Origin: an uncultured bacterium
GTDB taxonomy: Bacteria > Planctomycetota > UBA1135 > GCA-002686595
Assembly: GCA_913058555.1 (NCBI GenBank)
Contig: CAJXRJ010000002.1
Span: 1 to 34,490 of the forward strand
Length of the DNA: 34,490 nucleotides
Reading direction: 5' to 3'
This document shows positions 24,243-32,481 of the stretch, in pieces. Both the position numbers and the translations under genes were made by a program. Below the pieces are notes generated by a model. It had not been told where the DNA came from. It was given only the letters and a program-made list of their open reading frames with translations, and did not search any database. Each line of letters begins with the position of its first letter. Within the stretch, counting starts at the first letter, position 1.

Positions 24243-25883
24243 ATGAAAGTCGCGGCACTTCTGTTGTGCTCCGGCGCGTCGGCCTGGGGCGTGCCAGCAG
24301 GTGATCTCTTCGTGGATCTTTTGGCCGACTGCGCGGTGAGCGACGGGTCCATGTCGGCTCCCTTCTGCTCCGTGGGCGAGGCGCTGCTCTTCGCGGCGGA
24401 CGGGGATGTGATTCGGGTCGCTCCGGGCGCGTATGGGGAGCGAATCACGGTGGATCGCAACGTCACGCTGAAGGGGGAGCAGGGCGCCGAGGTGACGGTC
24501 ATCGATGGGAACCGGGGCGGGACGGTGCTGACGCTTGCGCCTGGCACAGATGTCTCCATCGATGGACTCACGATTACCGGTGGTCTGGGGGTTGGCGCGG
24601 GAGGCATCCTGAGTCAAGGCAGGCTCGTGCTTCGCAATTCGACGATCCGGGGGAATGAGTCGTCGTCTCCGGCCTCCAACTCTTCCGGCGGGGCGCTCTT
24701 GCACGAGTCGATGGATCCTTTGACGATCGATGGTTGCCGTTTCGTCGACAACATCGTCGATGCTGGCCCCACCGGTGCTCCCGTGCAGAAGAACGGTTCC
24801 GGGCAAGCAACCATCCGTCGTACATCGTTCGAGCGCAATCGTGGCTGGGAGTGCGGAGCCGTCAAAGTCGACGGTGGGTTCCTCGAGATGACCGAGTGCA
24901 CTTTAGCCGGCAACACCTCTGCACGTCTTTTGGGCACCATCGTTGTGGCCGGAGACGGTTTGCTCCTCGCAAACTCGACGATCGATGGGAACGAGGGTTC
25001 GGGCGTGCACTTCCAAAGCTACGCGTCCGGTTCGTTGGTGGTGCAAAGCTGCACTATCACGGACAACGATCGAACCGCGACGTTCTATGCCGGCGCGCTC
25101 GATTCCGCCGCCGGTGTTCCGGTGACGGTGTCGAACTCCATCCTGGTGGGAGGCGGCGTGGGCGACGTCTTCGGCGCCTTCATCTCCGGCGGTTACAACG
25201 TCGTGGGGACGCGCGGGGTAAACAACCCAGTTTTCGCTCCGGCCGCTGGCGATCTCCTCGGATGGATCCAGCCGCCTCTGCCAGAGCTGCAGCTCATGCC
25301 GTTCGCGGACAACGGGGGGCCCACGCTCACTCGCATGCCCGCCTGCGACAGCATCTTGGTCGACACCGGGCCGTCCTCTCCCCTCGATCCGACGGACCAG
25401 CGCGGGGTGACGCGCGCTGCTGGGCGGGTCGATCGGGGGGCGGTGGAGAGCGACTGTGCGCGATCCCCCGTTTGTGTGAGCGTGCCCAATTCGACCGGTG
25501 CAGGAGGAGGCCTCGCCTTCTTCGGCGGCACATCGGTGACCGCGGACCGCTTCGGGCTGAATCTGGCGGACGTCCCTCCGCAGCAGTTCGCGATGCTCTT
25601 GGTGAGCCGGGCGTCAGGGTTCCAGCCAGGTGCAGGGGGTAGCGTCGGGAATCTCTGCCTCGGCGGTTCCATCGGTCGCTACTCCTCGCCGGGCGAGCTG
25701 ATCCAGATTGACGGATCAGGCAACGCGCGGGTTCTCGTGCCCCTTTCAAGGATTCCCCAGGGAGCCGGCGCCGTGGCGGTGCTTCCCGGGGAGACCTGGT
25801 TCTTCCAGGCGTGGCACCGGGATCGTGTGGGGACAGCGAACGTGTCGAACTTCACGTCGACCGTCGCCATGAGCTTCCGGTAG
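24243..25883 (+). CDS. Secreted right-handed beta-helix protein with choice-of-anchor Q region and shared C-terminal domain
   Basis: A protein of 546 residues with leader M-K-V-A-A-L-L-L-C-S-G-A-S-A-W-G. Residues about 40-330 are a parallel beta-helix of the pectin-lyase type: P-F-C-S-V-G-E-A-L, D-V-I-R-V-A-P-G-A-Y at the first turn, then repeated turns such as V-S-I-D-G-L-T-I-T-G-G, L-R-N-S-T-I-R-G-N and V-Q-S-C-T-I-T-D-N. Residues about 345-405 match the choice-of-anchor Q region: A-D-N-G-G-P-T-L-T, then T-D-Q-R-G-V-T-R and D-R-G-A-V-E. The shared domain follows (C-V-S-V-P-N-S-T-G, L-C-L-G-G-S-I-G-R-Y, G-E-T-W-F-F-Q-A-W-H-R-D). Choice-of-anchor regions normally precede a variable C-terminal anchor, so this context suggests the shared domain plays an anchor role. 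Polysaccharide binding or lysis is possible; no catalytic residues identified. Confidence 0.9.
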   Translation: MKVAALLLCSGASAWGVPAGDLFVDLLADCAVSDGSMSAPFCSVGEALLFAADGDVIRVAPGAYGERITVDRNVTLKGEQGAEVTVIDGNRGGTVLTLAPGTDVSIDGLTITGGLGVGAGGILSQGRLVLRNSTIRGNESSSPASNSSGGALLHESMDPLTIDGCRFVDNIVDAGPTGAPVQKNGSGQATIRRTSFERNRGWECGAVKVDGGFLEMTECTLAGNTSARLLGTIVVAGDGLLLANSTIDGNEGSGVHFQSYASGSLVVQSCTITDNDRTATFYAGALDSAAGVPVTVSNSILVGGGVGDVFGAFISGGYNVVGTRGVNNPVFAPAAGDLLGWIQPPLPELQLMPFADNGGPTLTRMPACDSILVDTGPSSPLDPTDQRGVTRAAGRVDRGAVESDCARSPVCVSVPNSTGAGGGLAFFGGTSVTADRFGLNLADVPPQQFAMLLVSRASGFQPGAGGSVGNLCLGGSIGRYSSPGELIQIDGSGNARVLVPLSRIPQGAGAVAVLPGETWFFQAWHRDRVGTANVSNFTSTVAMSFR

Positions 25884-26102
25884 ACGGCTTGGCGCGATCG
25901 CGTTCCGAGTCGGCTCGACGCGCCGACGGATTGCGGCAAGCTCCATGGCGCTGGTGCCGGACTCTATCTCGTCACCCGCGGCGCCCGATCTCCCTGGGCT
26001 GAGCGCTTTGCGGCGGGAAGGTCGGAAGGGACGCCACATGGATCCGGTGAGACAGTTGCCCTCCCGGGCCCGAGTCATGGATCCAGCTATAAAACGCCCA
26101 TC

Positions 26103-26141
26103 GGAGCCGACCGAGCTGCTTGCGCTTCTCGGTCGGCCTCC
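26103..26141. terminator. Bidirectional terminator-like hairpin
   Basis: GCCGACCGAG (26106-26115) pairs perfectly with CTCGGTCGGC (26128-26137) over a 12-base loop; flanking GGA and TCC extend the stem with one slip. It lies between the convergent beta-helix gene and the gene ending at 26179. Confidence 0.6.
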
Positions 26142-26178
26142 TGCGTTGGCTGAACCCAATTCGCTGGGCCGCCCAATC

Positions 26179-28485
26179 TCAATCGAACAGAACTGCTGTG
26201 GCGCGCGTGAAGTTGGACCCGGCTCCGACGGAGTCCCGATGCCAGGCTTGGAAGTACCAGGTCTGTCCCGGCATCACGGCCTGCGTTGGAGTCGTCGGCA
26301 ACATCGCCGTGTTGATGCCCAGGGAGAAGCCGCCGGTGGACCCTGAGCTTTGGACTTGACCAGCCCCGCTGAATCGGCCGAGAACTCCGCCGAGGCAGAG
26401 GCGGCCGTTGCTTCCAGGCGGAATGAGAGAACTCGTCCCTGTCGCGCAGATGAAGAACCCGAACTGGTTAAGCGGCAGCTGATCGGCCTGCATGACCACG
26501 GCACCCGCGCTGGCCAAGTGGCTCCCCCTCACGCGAATGCGTCCCAGTTGGCCCGTGGAGTTGGGCACCGCTGGGTTGCAATAGGCGCGGCCGATGCAAT
26601 CCGTTGGATCAAGTCGATAGTGGGCCCCGTAGATGTTGTAAGAGGCCTGATCGCAAGCCCAAGCCGCGAAGGTCGAGCCGCTCGGGCCGCCCGAGCTGTA
26701 GAGACTCGCAATGGCAGCAGAACCATGGTTGCCGATCGCACCTCCGCATCCCAGCGGTACGCGAGATTCGGACTCGCACAGGTTGTTTCCAGCGAGGGCG
26801 AAGGTCGATGCGAGGATCTCAGTGTCGCCTGGCCCGACACTGTCCATCCAAACCATGCCGAATCGTTCTCCGTCATGGTCGACCATCGCCACGTTTCGCA
26901 CCGCGTTGAGGTTCACTCCACCTTGGTCGGTCAGATTCTGGGAGAAGATGGGGGTAGCGCCTTCGCAGACGGTGGCCACGAGGTCGGAACCGGGAGCGAC
27001 CTGCGCCTGTTGGAAGACGACCAGGTAACGGTCTCCAGCACTCTGAAGGTCCGCGGTGACGGACGGCCGAAGCAACTCCCCGGGAAGGTCTGCGATCGTA
27101 TGGTCCGGGTGAAGGACGTTGCCGCTCCAGGACACCGTGGCCCCACGGATATGACGGCCGCTCCCTTCGCCAGCCGCGTAGACCACATTGAACCTGCCCG
27201 AGGGCCCCGCCGTGCTGGCGACCGCGGGGTAGACCGCCCTCAGCGGGCCCTGGTAGAGCCGCAGATCGTCGAAGAGGCAGGTGCCGGAACTATCGACACG
27301 CGTGCAGACGACCCTCTGATTGCCGTTGGTGTCGCGTTCGATCCAGGTCACCAGCCAATAGCTGGACTGCGCGAGGACGACCTCTCCGCCGACGTCCGGG
27401 GTTTCGTTGGAAACGAACTCGATGCTGGAGAGGCCACGGGCCGGACCTTGATCGCCCGTCGCGGCTTCAACGGTTCGGTAGCCGATGTTGAAGAAGCCGC
27501 CGGTGAGGAGCTGCTCCGCAACAATCAGGAAAGAGTCGCTGAAGTTGTTGTTCGCGACGCGCGGCGAAAACCAGCTCTGCGTCGTGATCTCCCAATAGTC
27601 TTCTTCGACTGTGGCCAGAGAGCTCCGATCCAGCATCCTCCAGTAGATGTCGCGATCTGTGCTCGCCGCCGACTCTTGGTACACGACGATGATGCGGTCC
27701 GTTGTCAGGTCGTAGGAGATGTCAGGCCGGTAGAGGTCGGCGGTGAAGTCGTCGACGATGAACGAGGTGACGAGGGGGTCGATCGTGACCGGCCACTGTG
27801 CGCCCTTGAGGAAAGCCTCGGACACTTCGATCTGAAGGCTCCCGTCGGCCCAGCGCGTGACGGCTGGCTCTTCTTTTCCGGCCGCGTCGAGTACCGTCGC
27901 CGCCCCGTAGTGCACGCCACCCGCCTCGTTCCGGAAGAGGAAGCCGCCGTCCAGGGGCTCGGGCTTCAGCTCCGTCTCCACGGGGATTGTCACCGTGAGC
28001 GCTCCGGGGCCGAGCGGAGAATCGATGGTGAAGAGCTGCTCGATCGACTCTGTTCCAAGTCGATACCACTCCGTCATCGGGCCACGCTCGTAGCGCACTT
28101 CCGTAGCGGATCCGAACGGCGCTGCATCCCCGTTCAGCGCCATCTCCTCGCCGCCGATAGCGAGACTCGGCGACCGCATCGAGAATCCGAAAAGGCGCGG
28201 CTTGTCAGACCCGAGCAAGGGGTAGAAGGTGGTTGCCCCGGGGGCAAAGCTCGACTTGTAGGTCTTACCCCGCGCCCAGAAGGCATCGTTCGCTTCTTGG
28301 GTGTAGACCCTCGTCCAGCGATCGGCGCTGAGCTCCTTGATCTGGTCCAGTGTTTCTTGCGATAGGCTCGCGGGAGGCGCGTCGTCCTCTAGCACGGCGC
28401 GTTCGGGAAATTGAGCGGTCTGGCCGGGGGCTGACAGCACGAAACAGGGGCCCAGTAAAGCCGCTATCGCAAGGCGAGAAGTCAT
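26179..28485 (-). CDS. Large secreted protein of unknown ectodomain with shared C-terminal domain
   Basis: A protein of 768 residues. ATG 28485 opens a signal peptide (M-T-S-R-L-A-I-A-A-L-L-G-P-C-F-V-L-S-A); the frame upstream is open but not protein-like. The first 230 residues contain a beta-rich region ending W-P-V-T-I-D-P-L-V, a phrase common just before propeller or repeat regions of large surface proteins. The middle (about 230-620) has recurring strands such as R-I-I-V-V-Y-Q-E-S, Y-W-L-V-T-W-I-E-R and Y-L-V-V-F-Q-Q, like sialidase-type propeller blades. The last 137 residues are the shared domain (Y-C-N-P-A-V-P-N-S-T-G, L-C-L-G-G-V-L-G-R-F, G-Q-T-W-Y-F-Q-A-W-H-R-D, S-N-F-T-R). A 671-codon antisense frame over it is a GC-driven shadow. 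The function is unknown. Confidence 0.88.
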   Translation of the reverse strand: MTSRLAIAALLGPCFVLSAPGQTAQFPERAVLEDDAPPASLSQETLDQIKELSADRWTRVYTQEANDAFWARGKTYKSSFAPGATTFYPLLGSDKPRLFGFSMRSPSLAIGGEEMALNGDAAPFGSATEVRYERGPMTEWYRLGTESIEQLFTIDSPLGPGALTVTIPVETELKPEPLDGGFLFRNEAGGVHYGAATVLDAAGKEEPAVTRWADGSLQIEVSEAFLKGAQWPVTIDPLVTSFIVDDFTADLYRPDISYDLTTDRIIVVYQESAASTDRDIYWRMLDRSSLATVEEDYWEITTQSWFSPRVANNNFSDSFLIVAEQLLTGGFFNIGYRTVEAATGDQGPARGLSSIEFVSNETPDVGGEVVLAQSSYWLVTWIERDTNGNQRVVCTRVDSSGTCLFDDLRLYQGPLRAVYPAVASTAGPSGRFNVVYAAGEGSGRHIRGATVSWSGNVLHPDHTIADLPGELLRPSVTADLQSAGDRYLVVFQQAQVAPGSDLVATVCEGATPIFSQNLTDQGGVNLNAVRNVAMVDHDGERFGMVWMDSVGPGDTEILASTFALAGNNLCESESRVPLGCGGAIGNHGSAAIASLYSSGGPSGSTFAAWACDQASYNIYGAHYRLDPTDCIGRAYCNPAVPNSTGQLGRIRVRGSHLASAGAVVMQADQLPLNQFGFFICATGTSSLIPPGSNGRLCLGGVLGRFSGAGQVQSSGSTGGFSLGINTAMLPTTPTQAVMPGQTWYFQAWHRDSVGAGSNFTRATAVLFD

Positions 28486-28531
28486 CGGATATCGCAGGTG
28501 AGGGTCTTGGGAACGAGCGCTCGGACCAATG

Positions 28532-28555
28532 GGGCGCGGTCTCGAGACCGCGCCC
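28532..28555. promoter_or_regulatory. Perfect 24-bp palindrome in a gene leader
   Basis: GGGCGCGGTCTC is followed directly by its reverse complement GAGACCGCGCCC, 47 bases before the start of the gene at 28485. Weaker outer arms (GGGTCTT near 28502 with AAGACCC near 28564, and GGGAACG near 28509 with CGTTCCC near 28583) nest around it. It could be an operator for a dimeric regulator or a strong leader hairpin. Confidence 0.6.
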
Positions 28556-28686
28556 TCCGCGCCTAAGACCCCGACTGAGGAGCGTTCCCGAATGGCCCAC
28601 TGAAATCCGGCTCTTTTTCGCCAGGACGCCCCATGTCTCGCCTTCGCGATCCGTCCGCCGACCTGCGGCCGTCCCGCCAAGGCCTT

Positions 28687-28820
28687 AAAAGTACGGAGCC
28701 AGGATCATTCTTTCGCTTTTGATCCTGGCAGTCGAGTCGCGATCACATGGGCAGCCCACTCGATCGTGCCTCGCTGGCTGAAAGCGAAAAATTGATCCTG
28801 GCTCCGTACTTCCGTACTTT
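28687..28820. repeat. MITE-like element, copy C (inverted)
   Basis: The left arm is AAGTACGGAGCCAGGATC from 28689; the right arm is GATCCTGGCTCCGTACTT followed by CCGTACTTT. The centre matches copies A and B only when reverse-complemented (CGAGTCGCGATC), so this copy is in the opposite orientation. Non-coding. Confidence 0.85.
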
Positions 28821-28865
28821 GGCTCAGAATCGAAGCAGAGGGCCGCAAGCGGGGCATTCGGTAGG

Positions 28866-28884
28866 CTCAAGCTTCACGCTTGAG
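28866..28884. terminator. Short hairpin downstream of a minus-strand gene
   Basis: CTCAAGC (28866-28872) pairs with GCTTGAG (28878-28884) over TTCAC, 80 bases past the stop of the HAF gene ending at 28965. There is no T run; weak support. Confidence 0.3.
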
Positions 28885-28964
28885 AGTCCTGTCTTGGCTC
28901 TTTGCAGTCACGCGGGTCACTGGACTCGATGCGACGTTCCCTCCCCCGACTTGCAGGCGAGTTC

Positions 28965-30407
28965 CTAGAGAAACATCACGCTGACGGCGTCGGTGAAGTT
29001 GCTCGTGGCTCCCGGATTGTTGTCGCGATGCCAAGCCTGGAAGTTCCAGGTCTCGCCCACCTGAATGGCTGTGACGCCCGTCGGTGCGGGGACGGAGTTG
29101 AGGTCAATGTCGAGCGAAAACGTGCCTGTCGCCCCGGAATCGAGTACCTGACCTGGCCCGATGAAGCGCGCGATCGCTCCGCCGAGGCAGAGCACTCCCT
29201 GGCTTCCACCGGGCTGAGGGACGTTCCCTTGGTTGCGGCTAGCCACGTAGAAGCCAAAGGCGCTGGGGGGGAGGAACTCCGCTTGCAGCGTGATGTCGTT
29301 CGCCGAAACGAGCGCGCTTCCTCGGATATTGAGGAGCGCCCCTCGGCCTGTACTGTTTGCCACTGGGGAGCAGTAGCGCTCTCCCACTTGGCTGGTGTGG
29401 TACAGCCAGCCCTGGTTGGATGATTGACAGCCGTTGCGCCCTACGATGACAGATCCATCGGCGCTCGCATCGACAGCAAACGGAAGGCAGCCCTGCTGTG
29501 GAAATGTGTCCAGCAGGATGAGTCCGGTAGCAGCGGTCCAACGATAGGTCTCCCCGATCCCTGCCGGCGTTAGGTTGTTGACAAAGACAACGGAGCCATC
29601 TTCGTTGAGACCGTTCGCTGCAGCGGCGATGCTCCCTCCCGGCAGCGCAAGGAACTGCATGCCGGACGCCGCCGTCCAGCGAAACGGCGTTCCATCGAAG
29701 GTCCCGACGATGACCGATCCGTCGCCACTCACTGCCGCTGCGCCCGTGAGGCTCGAGCTAGGTGTCCCTCCGATGGCGACCATTCCAGTGGAGGCCGTCC
29801 AGCGGAATGGTCGCTTCTCGCCATTGGCATCCTTCGCCGTGCCAACGATGATCTCACCGTCATCGCTGACCCCGAACGCCTCGGACGAGTTCCCACCCAG
29901 CGTCCCCAGGCTCTGCTGCCCGGTGGCCTGGGTCCATCGGAACGCTCGAAACCCCGAGCCACCGACCACCACGGAGCCATCCGCGCTCACGCCGTTAGCG
30001 ATCGTCGGTGTAGCGGTCGATGAAGCGATGTCCACCATTCCCGTGGCCGCGGTCCACCGGAACGCATGGCTAACGGCCGAATGTTCGCCCGACTCTCCGA
30101 CGACCACGAGACCGTTTGCGCTGATATCGACGGCGCGGGAGTAGTTCCCAGGACCGCTGAACAGCACGCCCAACGGCTGCGCTCCAGACGCAGCGGTCCA
30201 ACGGAACGCGTGTTGCAGCGGTGTCACCCACCCAGTCGCGGTCCCAGCGACGACGGCGCCGTCAGCGCTGATCGCCGAGGGGTTCTCTCCCTGGGAATTG
30301 ATTGGACCAAAGAACTCGAGCCTACCCTGCGCCTGCGCTTGGGGAGTGAGGATCGATACGAGGGCGCCAACGGTCAGCGCTGCGAACATTTGTTGCGAGT
30401 CAAACAT
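28965..30407 (-). CDS. HAF-repeat secreted protein with shared C-terminal domain
   Basis: A protein of 480 residues from ATG 30407 (alternative ATG 30389). Leader M-F-A-A-L-T-V-G-A-L-V-S-I-L-T-P-Q-A-Q-A. Seven HAF repeats are visible, each with a (S/N)-x-(D/N)-G-x-x-(V/I)-(V/I)-x-G strand followed by F-R-W-T: I-S-A-D-G-A-V-V-A-G, I-S-A-N-G-L-V-V-V-G, V-S-A-D-G-S-V-V-V-G, V-S-D-D-G-E-I-I-V-G, V-S-G-D-G-S-V-I-V-G, a degenerate L-N-E-D-G-S-V-V-F and A-S-A-D-G-S-V-I-V-G. Seven suggests a closed propeller. The shared domain ends it (Y-C-S-P-V-A-N-S-T-G, L-C-L-G-G-A-I-A-R-F, G-E-T-W-N-F-Q-A-W-H-R-D, S-N-F-T-D-A). It is a better-preserved relative of the gene at 6911. Confidence 0.92.
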   Translation of the reverse strand: MFDSQQMFAALTVGALVSILTPQAQAQGRLEFFGPINSQGENPSAISADGAVVAGTATGWVTPLQHAFRWTAASGAQPLGVLFSGPGNYSRAVDISANGLVVVGESGEHSAVSHAFRWTAATGMVDIASSTATPTIANGVSADGSVVVGGSGFRAFRWTQATGQQSLGTLGGNSSEAFGVSDDGEIIVGTAKDANGEKRPFRWTASTGMVAIGGTPSSSLTGAAAVSGDGSVIVGTFDGTPFRWTAASGMQFLALPGGSIAAAANGLNEDGSVVFVNNLTPAGIGETYRWTAATGLILLDTFPQQGCLPFAVDASADGSVIVGRNGCQSSNQGWLYHTSQVGERYCSPVANSTGRGALLNIRGSALVSANDITLQAEFLPPSAFGFYVASRNQGNVPQPGGSQGVLCLGGAIARFIGPGQVLDSGATGTFSLDIDLNSVPAPTGVTAIQVGETWNFQAWHRDNNPGATSNFTDAVSVMFL

Positions 30408-30764
30408 GACTCGATACTACGTGAACTCATCGGATCTCGCCGGCGGCAGGGCTCGACCCGGTGCTTCCCACATCGGCTGTTGCTTCGCGGCGCATCTGAT
30501 CACCCCGGGACCTCGCGATGCGCAACCACGAAGGATGTGACCAGGGCACAGTGCGCCGCTGCGTCATGGGGACCGCGTCCACAGGTAGGCGCGACCCGCG
30601 TGTCATGTGCCGCACGACCTGTAACAGGCCACGGCGTGAGCGCCGGTTGAATAATGGCGATGTAGATTCGTAACGACTTTGAATGTGCGCCCGCGCCCTT
30701 CCTTGCATGGGGCAAACTGGCTTCTCTTCCCATCGAGGCTCCCTACGCGACCGCCCTCCATCCC
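30408..30764. other. Divergent intergenic region
   Basis: These 357 bases lie between the HAF gene and the ExbD-like gene. An AT-richer stretch near 30646-30685 is the most promoter-like part, but no -35/-10 pair is convincing. No gene or repeat was seen. Confidence 0.4.
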
Positions 30765-31574
30765 ATGAACAAGCTCCCACTGACTCTGCTCGCCCCTGTC
30801 ACGCTCCTGGTCACGGCATCCCTGCCTGCGGTGCAGTGGGCACCGGACTTGGTGTTGCCGCTCACGAGCCACGCCGAGCGGGAGCCCGGCCTGATGATCG
30901 AGGTGGATTCTGAAGGACGGGTCCACTCGGACGGGGACGTGAGGCTTCGGCCCGGGGAAGACCAGAAGCGCCTCGCGCGCTGGCTCGCAAAGAAGGCTGG
31001 TCCCATGCGAACGGCTCCGAACGCAGCGCTCGGGATCAAGCTGCCCGATGAACGGGTCCTGTTGCGCGCGGATGCGAGCGCGCCGTTCCACGTCGTCCAA
31101 ACCATCATGCAGAACTGCGCCATGCCGGAGGCCGGGCTGTGGCGCATCGAACTGGCGACACGCCTCACGAACGGCCGGGGACTTGGCTTTATTCCCGTCC
31201 ACCTTGCAACCGACTTGGGCCTGCCAGCTGAGGTGGGCGAGTCCGCCGAAGAGCCGACGGAGACGGCCTTGATCCGAATCGATGTGCTCGAAGTGGGCGA
31301 GCGGCGCAGCTTCGTCGACCCAGACGAGCCCTGGCCAGGCTCCGGCCCCAGCCAGTATGTCGGTCGCACCCTGCAGTACAGAATCGGCCCCGCCATGGAT
31401 CGCGACATCAGCTCGATCGCCAAGCGCCTTGGGGCGATCCGCAAGGGCCTGGAAACGCAAGAGCTCACCGTCGACGCCCGAGCTGGCGTGACCTACGGCG
31501 AAGTGGTCCAGGTTCTCGACCGCGCCCTGGACTCCGGGTTCAAAGAGTTCCACTTCTCCGGGTACTTCGACTAG
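30765..31574 (+). CDS. Exported protein with two ExbD/TolR-like periplasmic domains
   Basis: A protein of 269 residues with a hydrophobic N-terminus (M-N-K-L-P-L-T-L-L-A-P-V-T-L-L-V-T-A), which could be a signal peptide or an anchor. Residues about 40-140 follow the ExbD/TolR periplasmic pattern: strand L-M-I-E-V-D-S-E-G-R-V, a helix with R-L-A-R-W-L, then R-V-L-L-R-A-D-A-S-A-P-F-H-V-V-Q-T-I-M. A second, similar unit near the end reads L-T-V-D-A-R-A-G-V-T-Y-G-E-V-V-Q-V-L-D. Normal ExbD has one such domain and a conserved Asp in its transmembrane helix; no Asp is visible in this leader. No ExbB/MotA-like partner lies nearby. It may be a scaffold derived from ExbD rather than a motor subunit. 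The gene at 31591 begins 16 bases after its stop. Confidence 0.62.
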   Translation: MNKLPLTLLAPVTLLVTASLPAVQWAPDLVLPLTSHAEREPGLMIEVDSEGRVHSDGDVRLRPGEDQKRLARWLAKKAGPMRTAPNAALGIKLPDERVLLRADASAPFHVVQTIMQNCAMPEAGLWRIELATRLTNGRGLGFIPVHLATDLGLPAEVGESAEEPTETALIRIDVLEVGERRSFVDPDEPWPGSGPSQYVGRTLQYRIGPAMDRDISSIAKRLGAIRKGLETQELTVDARAGVTYGEVVQVLDRALDSGFKEFHFSGYFD

Positions 31575-31590
31575 CCGGAGCTTGGACCGC

Positions 31591-32481
31591 ATGGGAGACG
31601 TATGCGGCCTCGAGGTGTCGCGGGTTCCTTTCGGTCGATCCCGCGACGTGATCAGGTACGGCGGTGGGTGTGCGGCGGTCCAGGCTCACCAGAGCCGCTG
31701 GATCCTCGCTAGCTACGATGCTCAGCTTCAGCCCTTAGGAGATTTGGGGGCCAATCTGCACCAGCTCGGGAGCAGCCTAGGGATGAGTTATGACCCGAGG
31801 CGGCTCACGGCGCTCTCTGGCGGTCGAATGGCAGTGAGCGCCACGACCTTCGTTCGGATCATCGATGCCGCAGGGGTGGGCGTCACCGTCCTGAACAATG
31901 GCATCTTTGAGACCGCATGTATCGAGGGCTCCGATGGACATCTCCTTATCCCCGCCTCGGGCCACTCAGTCATTCACGCCCTTGGAACGGGCGGGGAAGT
32001 GCAGCTGCAGTCCTTCCTCTGGGAGTGGACTACGACATTCAGTCGCTCTAGCCGGGACCTTGGTGGCCCCCCTATCGTCGAGCGCCTTTGCGTGACGTCA
32101 CCCAACACGGTTAGCCCAGGGGCGAGGGTCCAATTGCTCGGTAGCGCGGACCTTGGGTTGGAGCAGCTCGCCGTCGGGATGACAGGCGCGCCCGGCCGAT
32201 CGTTTGGCTTGCTGGCCTACGGTCGGGGACCTTACGCAGCGCCGTTTGGTGACGGCATTCTGTGCCTGTACCCCTTCGCTCCCGGGATCACCAGAACGCC
32301 ACTCTTCATGACGAGGCCCGAAGGAACTGTCACCATCCGCATGGACTTCCAATCCCCTGGCTTTGGCGCCGCCTTCCTCCCAGGAACAACGTGGCACTTC
32401 CAAGGGATCCACCGGGACAGCGCTGGAACAGGCTTCAACACCAGCGACAGTGTCGCCCTGACATTCGGGGTGAGCCCTTGA
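31591..32481 (+). CDS. Protein with divergent shared C-terminal domain and no signal peptide
   Basis: A protein of 296 residues from ATG 31591 (a TTG at 31582 is in frame). The N-terminus, M-G-D-V-C-G-L-E-V-S-R-V-P-F, is not a leader, unlike those of the intact domain genes. Residues about 10-160 have propeller-like strands (R-M-A-V-S-A-T-T-F-V-R-I-I-D). The C-terminal domain is the most divergent in the window: L-C-V-T-S-P-N replaces C-x-x-x-x-x-N-S-T-G, L-C-L-Y-P replaces L-C-L-G-G, and the tryptophan motif reads T-T-W-H-F-Q-G-I-H-R-D. Both Cys remain. It may be a 5'-truncated gene, or part of one operon with the ExbD-like gene just upstream. It is convergent with the gene ending at 32571. 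Confidence 0.7.
   Translation: MGDVCGLEVSRVPFGRSRDVIRYGGGCAAVQAHQSRWILASYDAQLQPLGDLGANLHQLGSSLGMSYDPRRLTALSGGRMAVSATTFVRIIDAAGVGVTVLNNGIFETACIEGSDGHLLIPASGHSVIHALGTGGEVQLQSFLWEWTTTFSRSSRDLGGPPIVERLCVTSPNTVSPGARVQLLGSADLGLEQLAVGMTGAPGRSFGLLAYGRGPYAAPFGDGILCLYPFAPGITRTPLFMTRPEGTVTIRMDFQSPGFGAAFLPGTTWHFQGIHRDSAGTGFNTSDSVALTFGVSP

Noticed and set aside
26350-28365. 671-codon plus-strand frame antisense to the large secreted protein
   Set aside because: The minus-strand frame has a signal peptide and the shared tail; the antisense product is rich in Arg, Val and Gly and is a GC-driven shadow.
16359-28820. Repeated sequences considered as a CRISPR array
   Set aside because: Copies are kilobases apart, in both orientations and have inverted-repeat ends; there are no regular spacers or cas genes.
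30603-31592. 329-codon minus-strand frame over the ExbD-like gene
   Set aside because: No leader, ribosome binding site or recognisable domain; the plus strand has all the coding signals.
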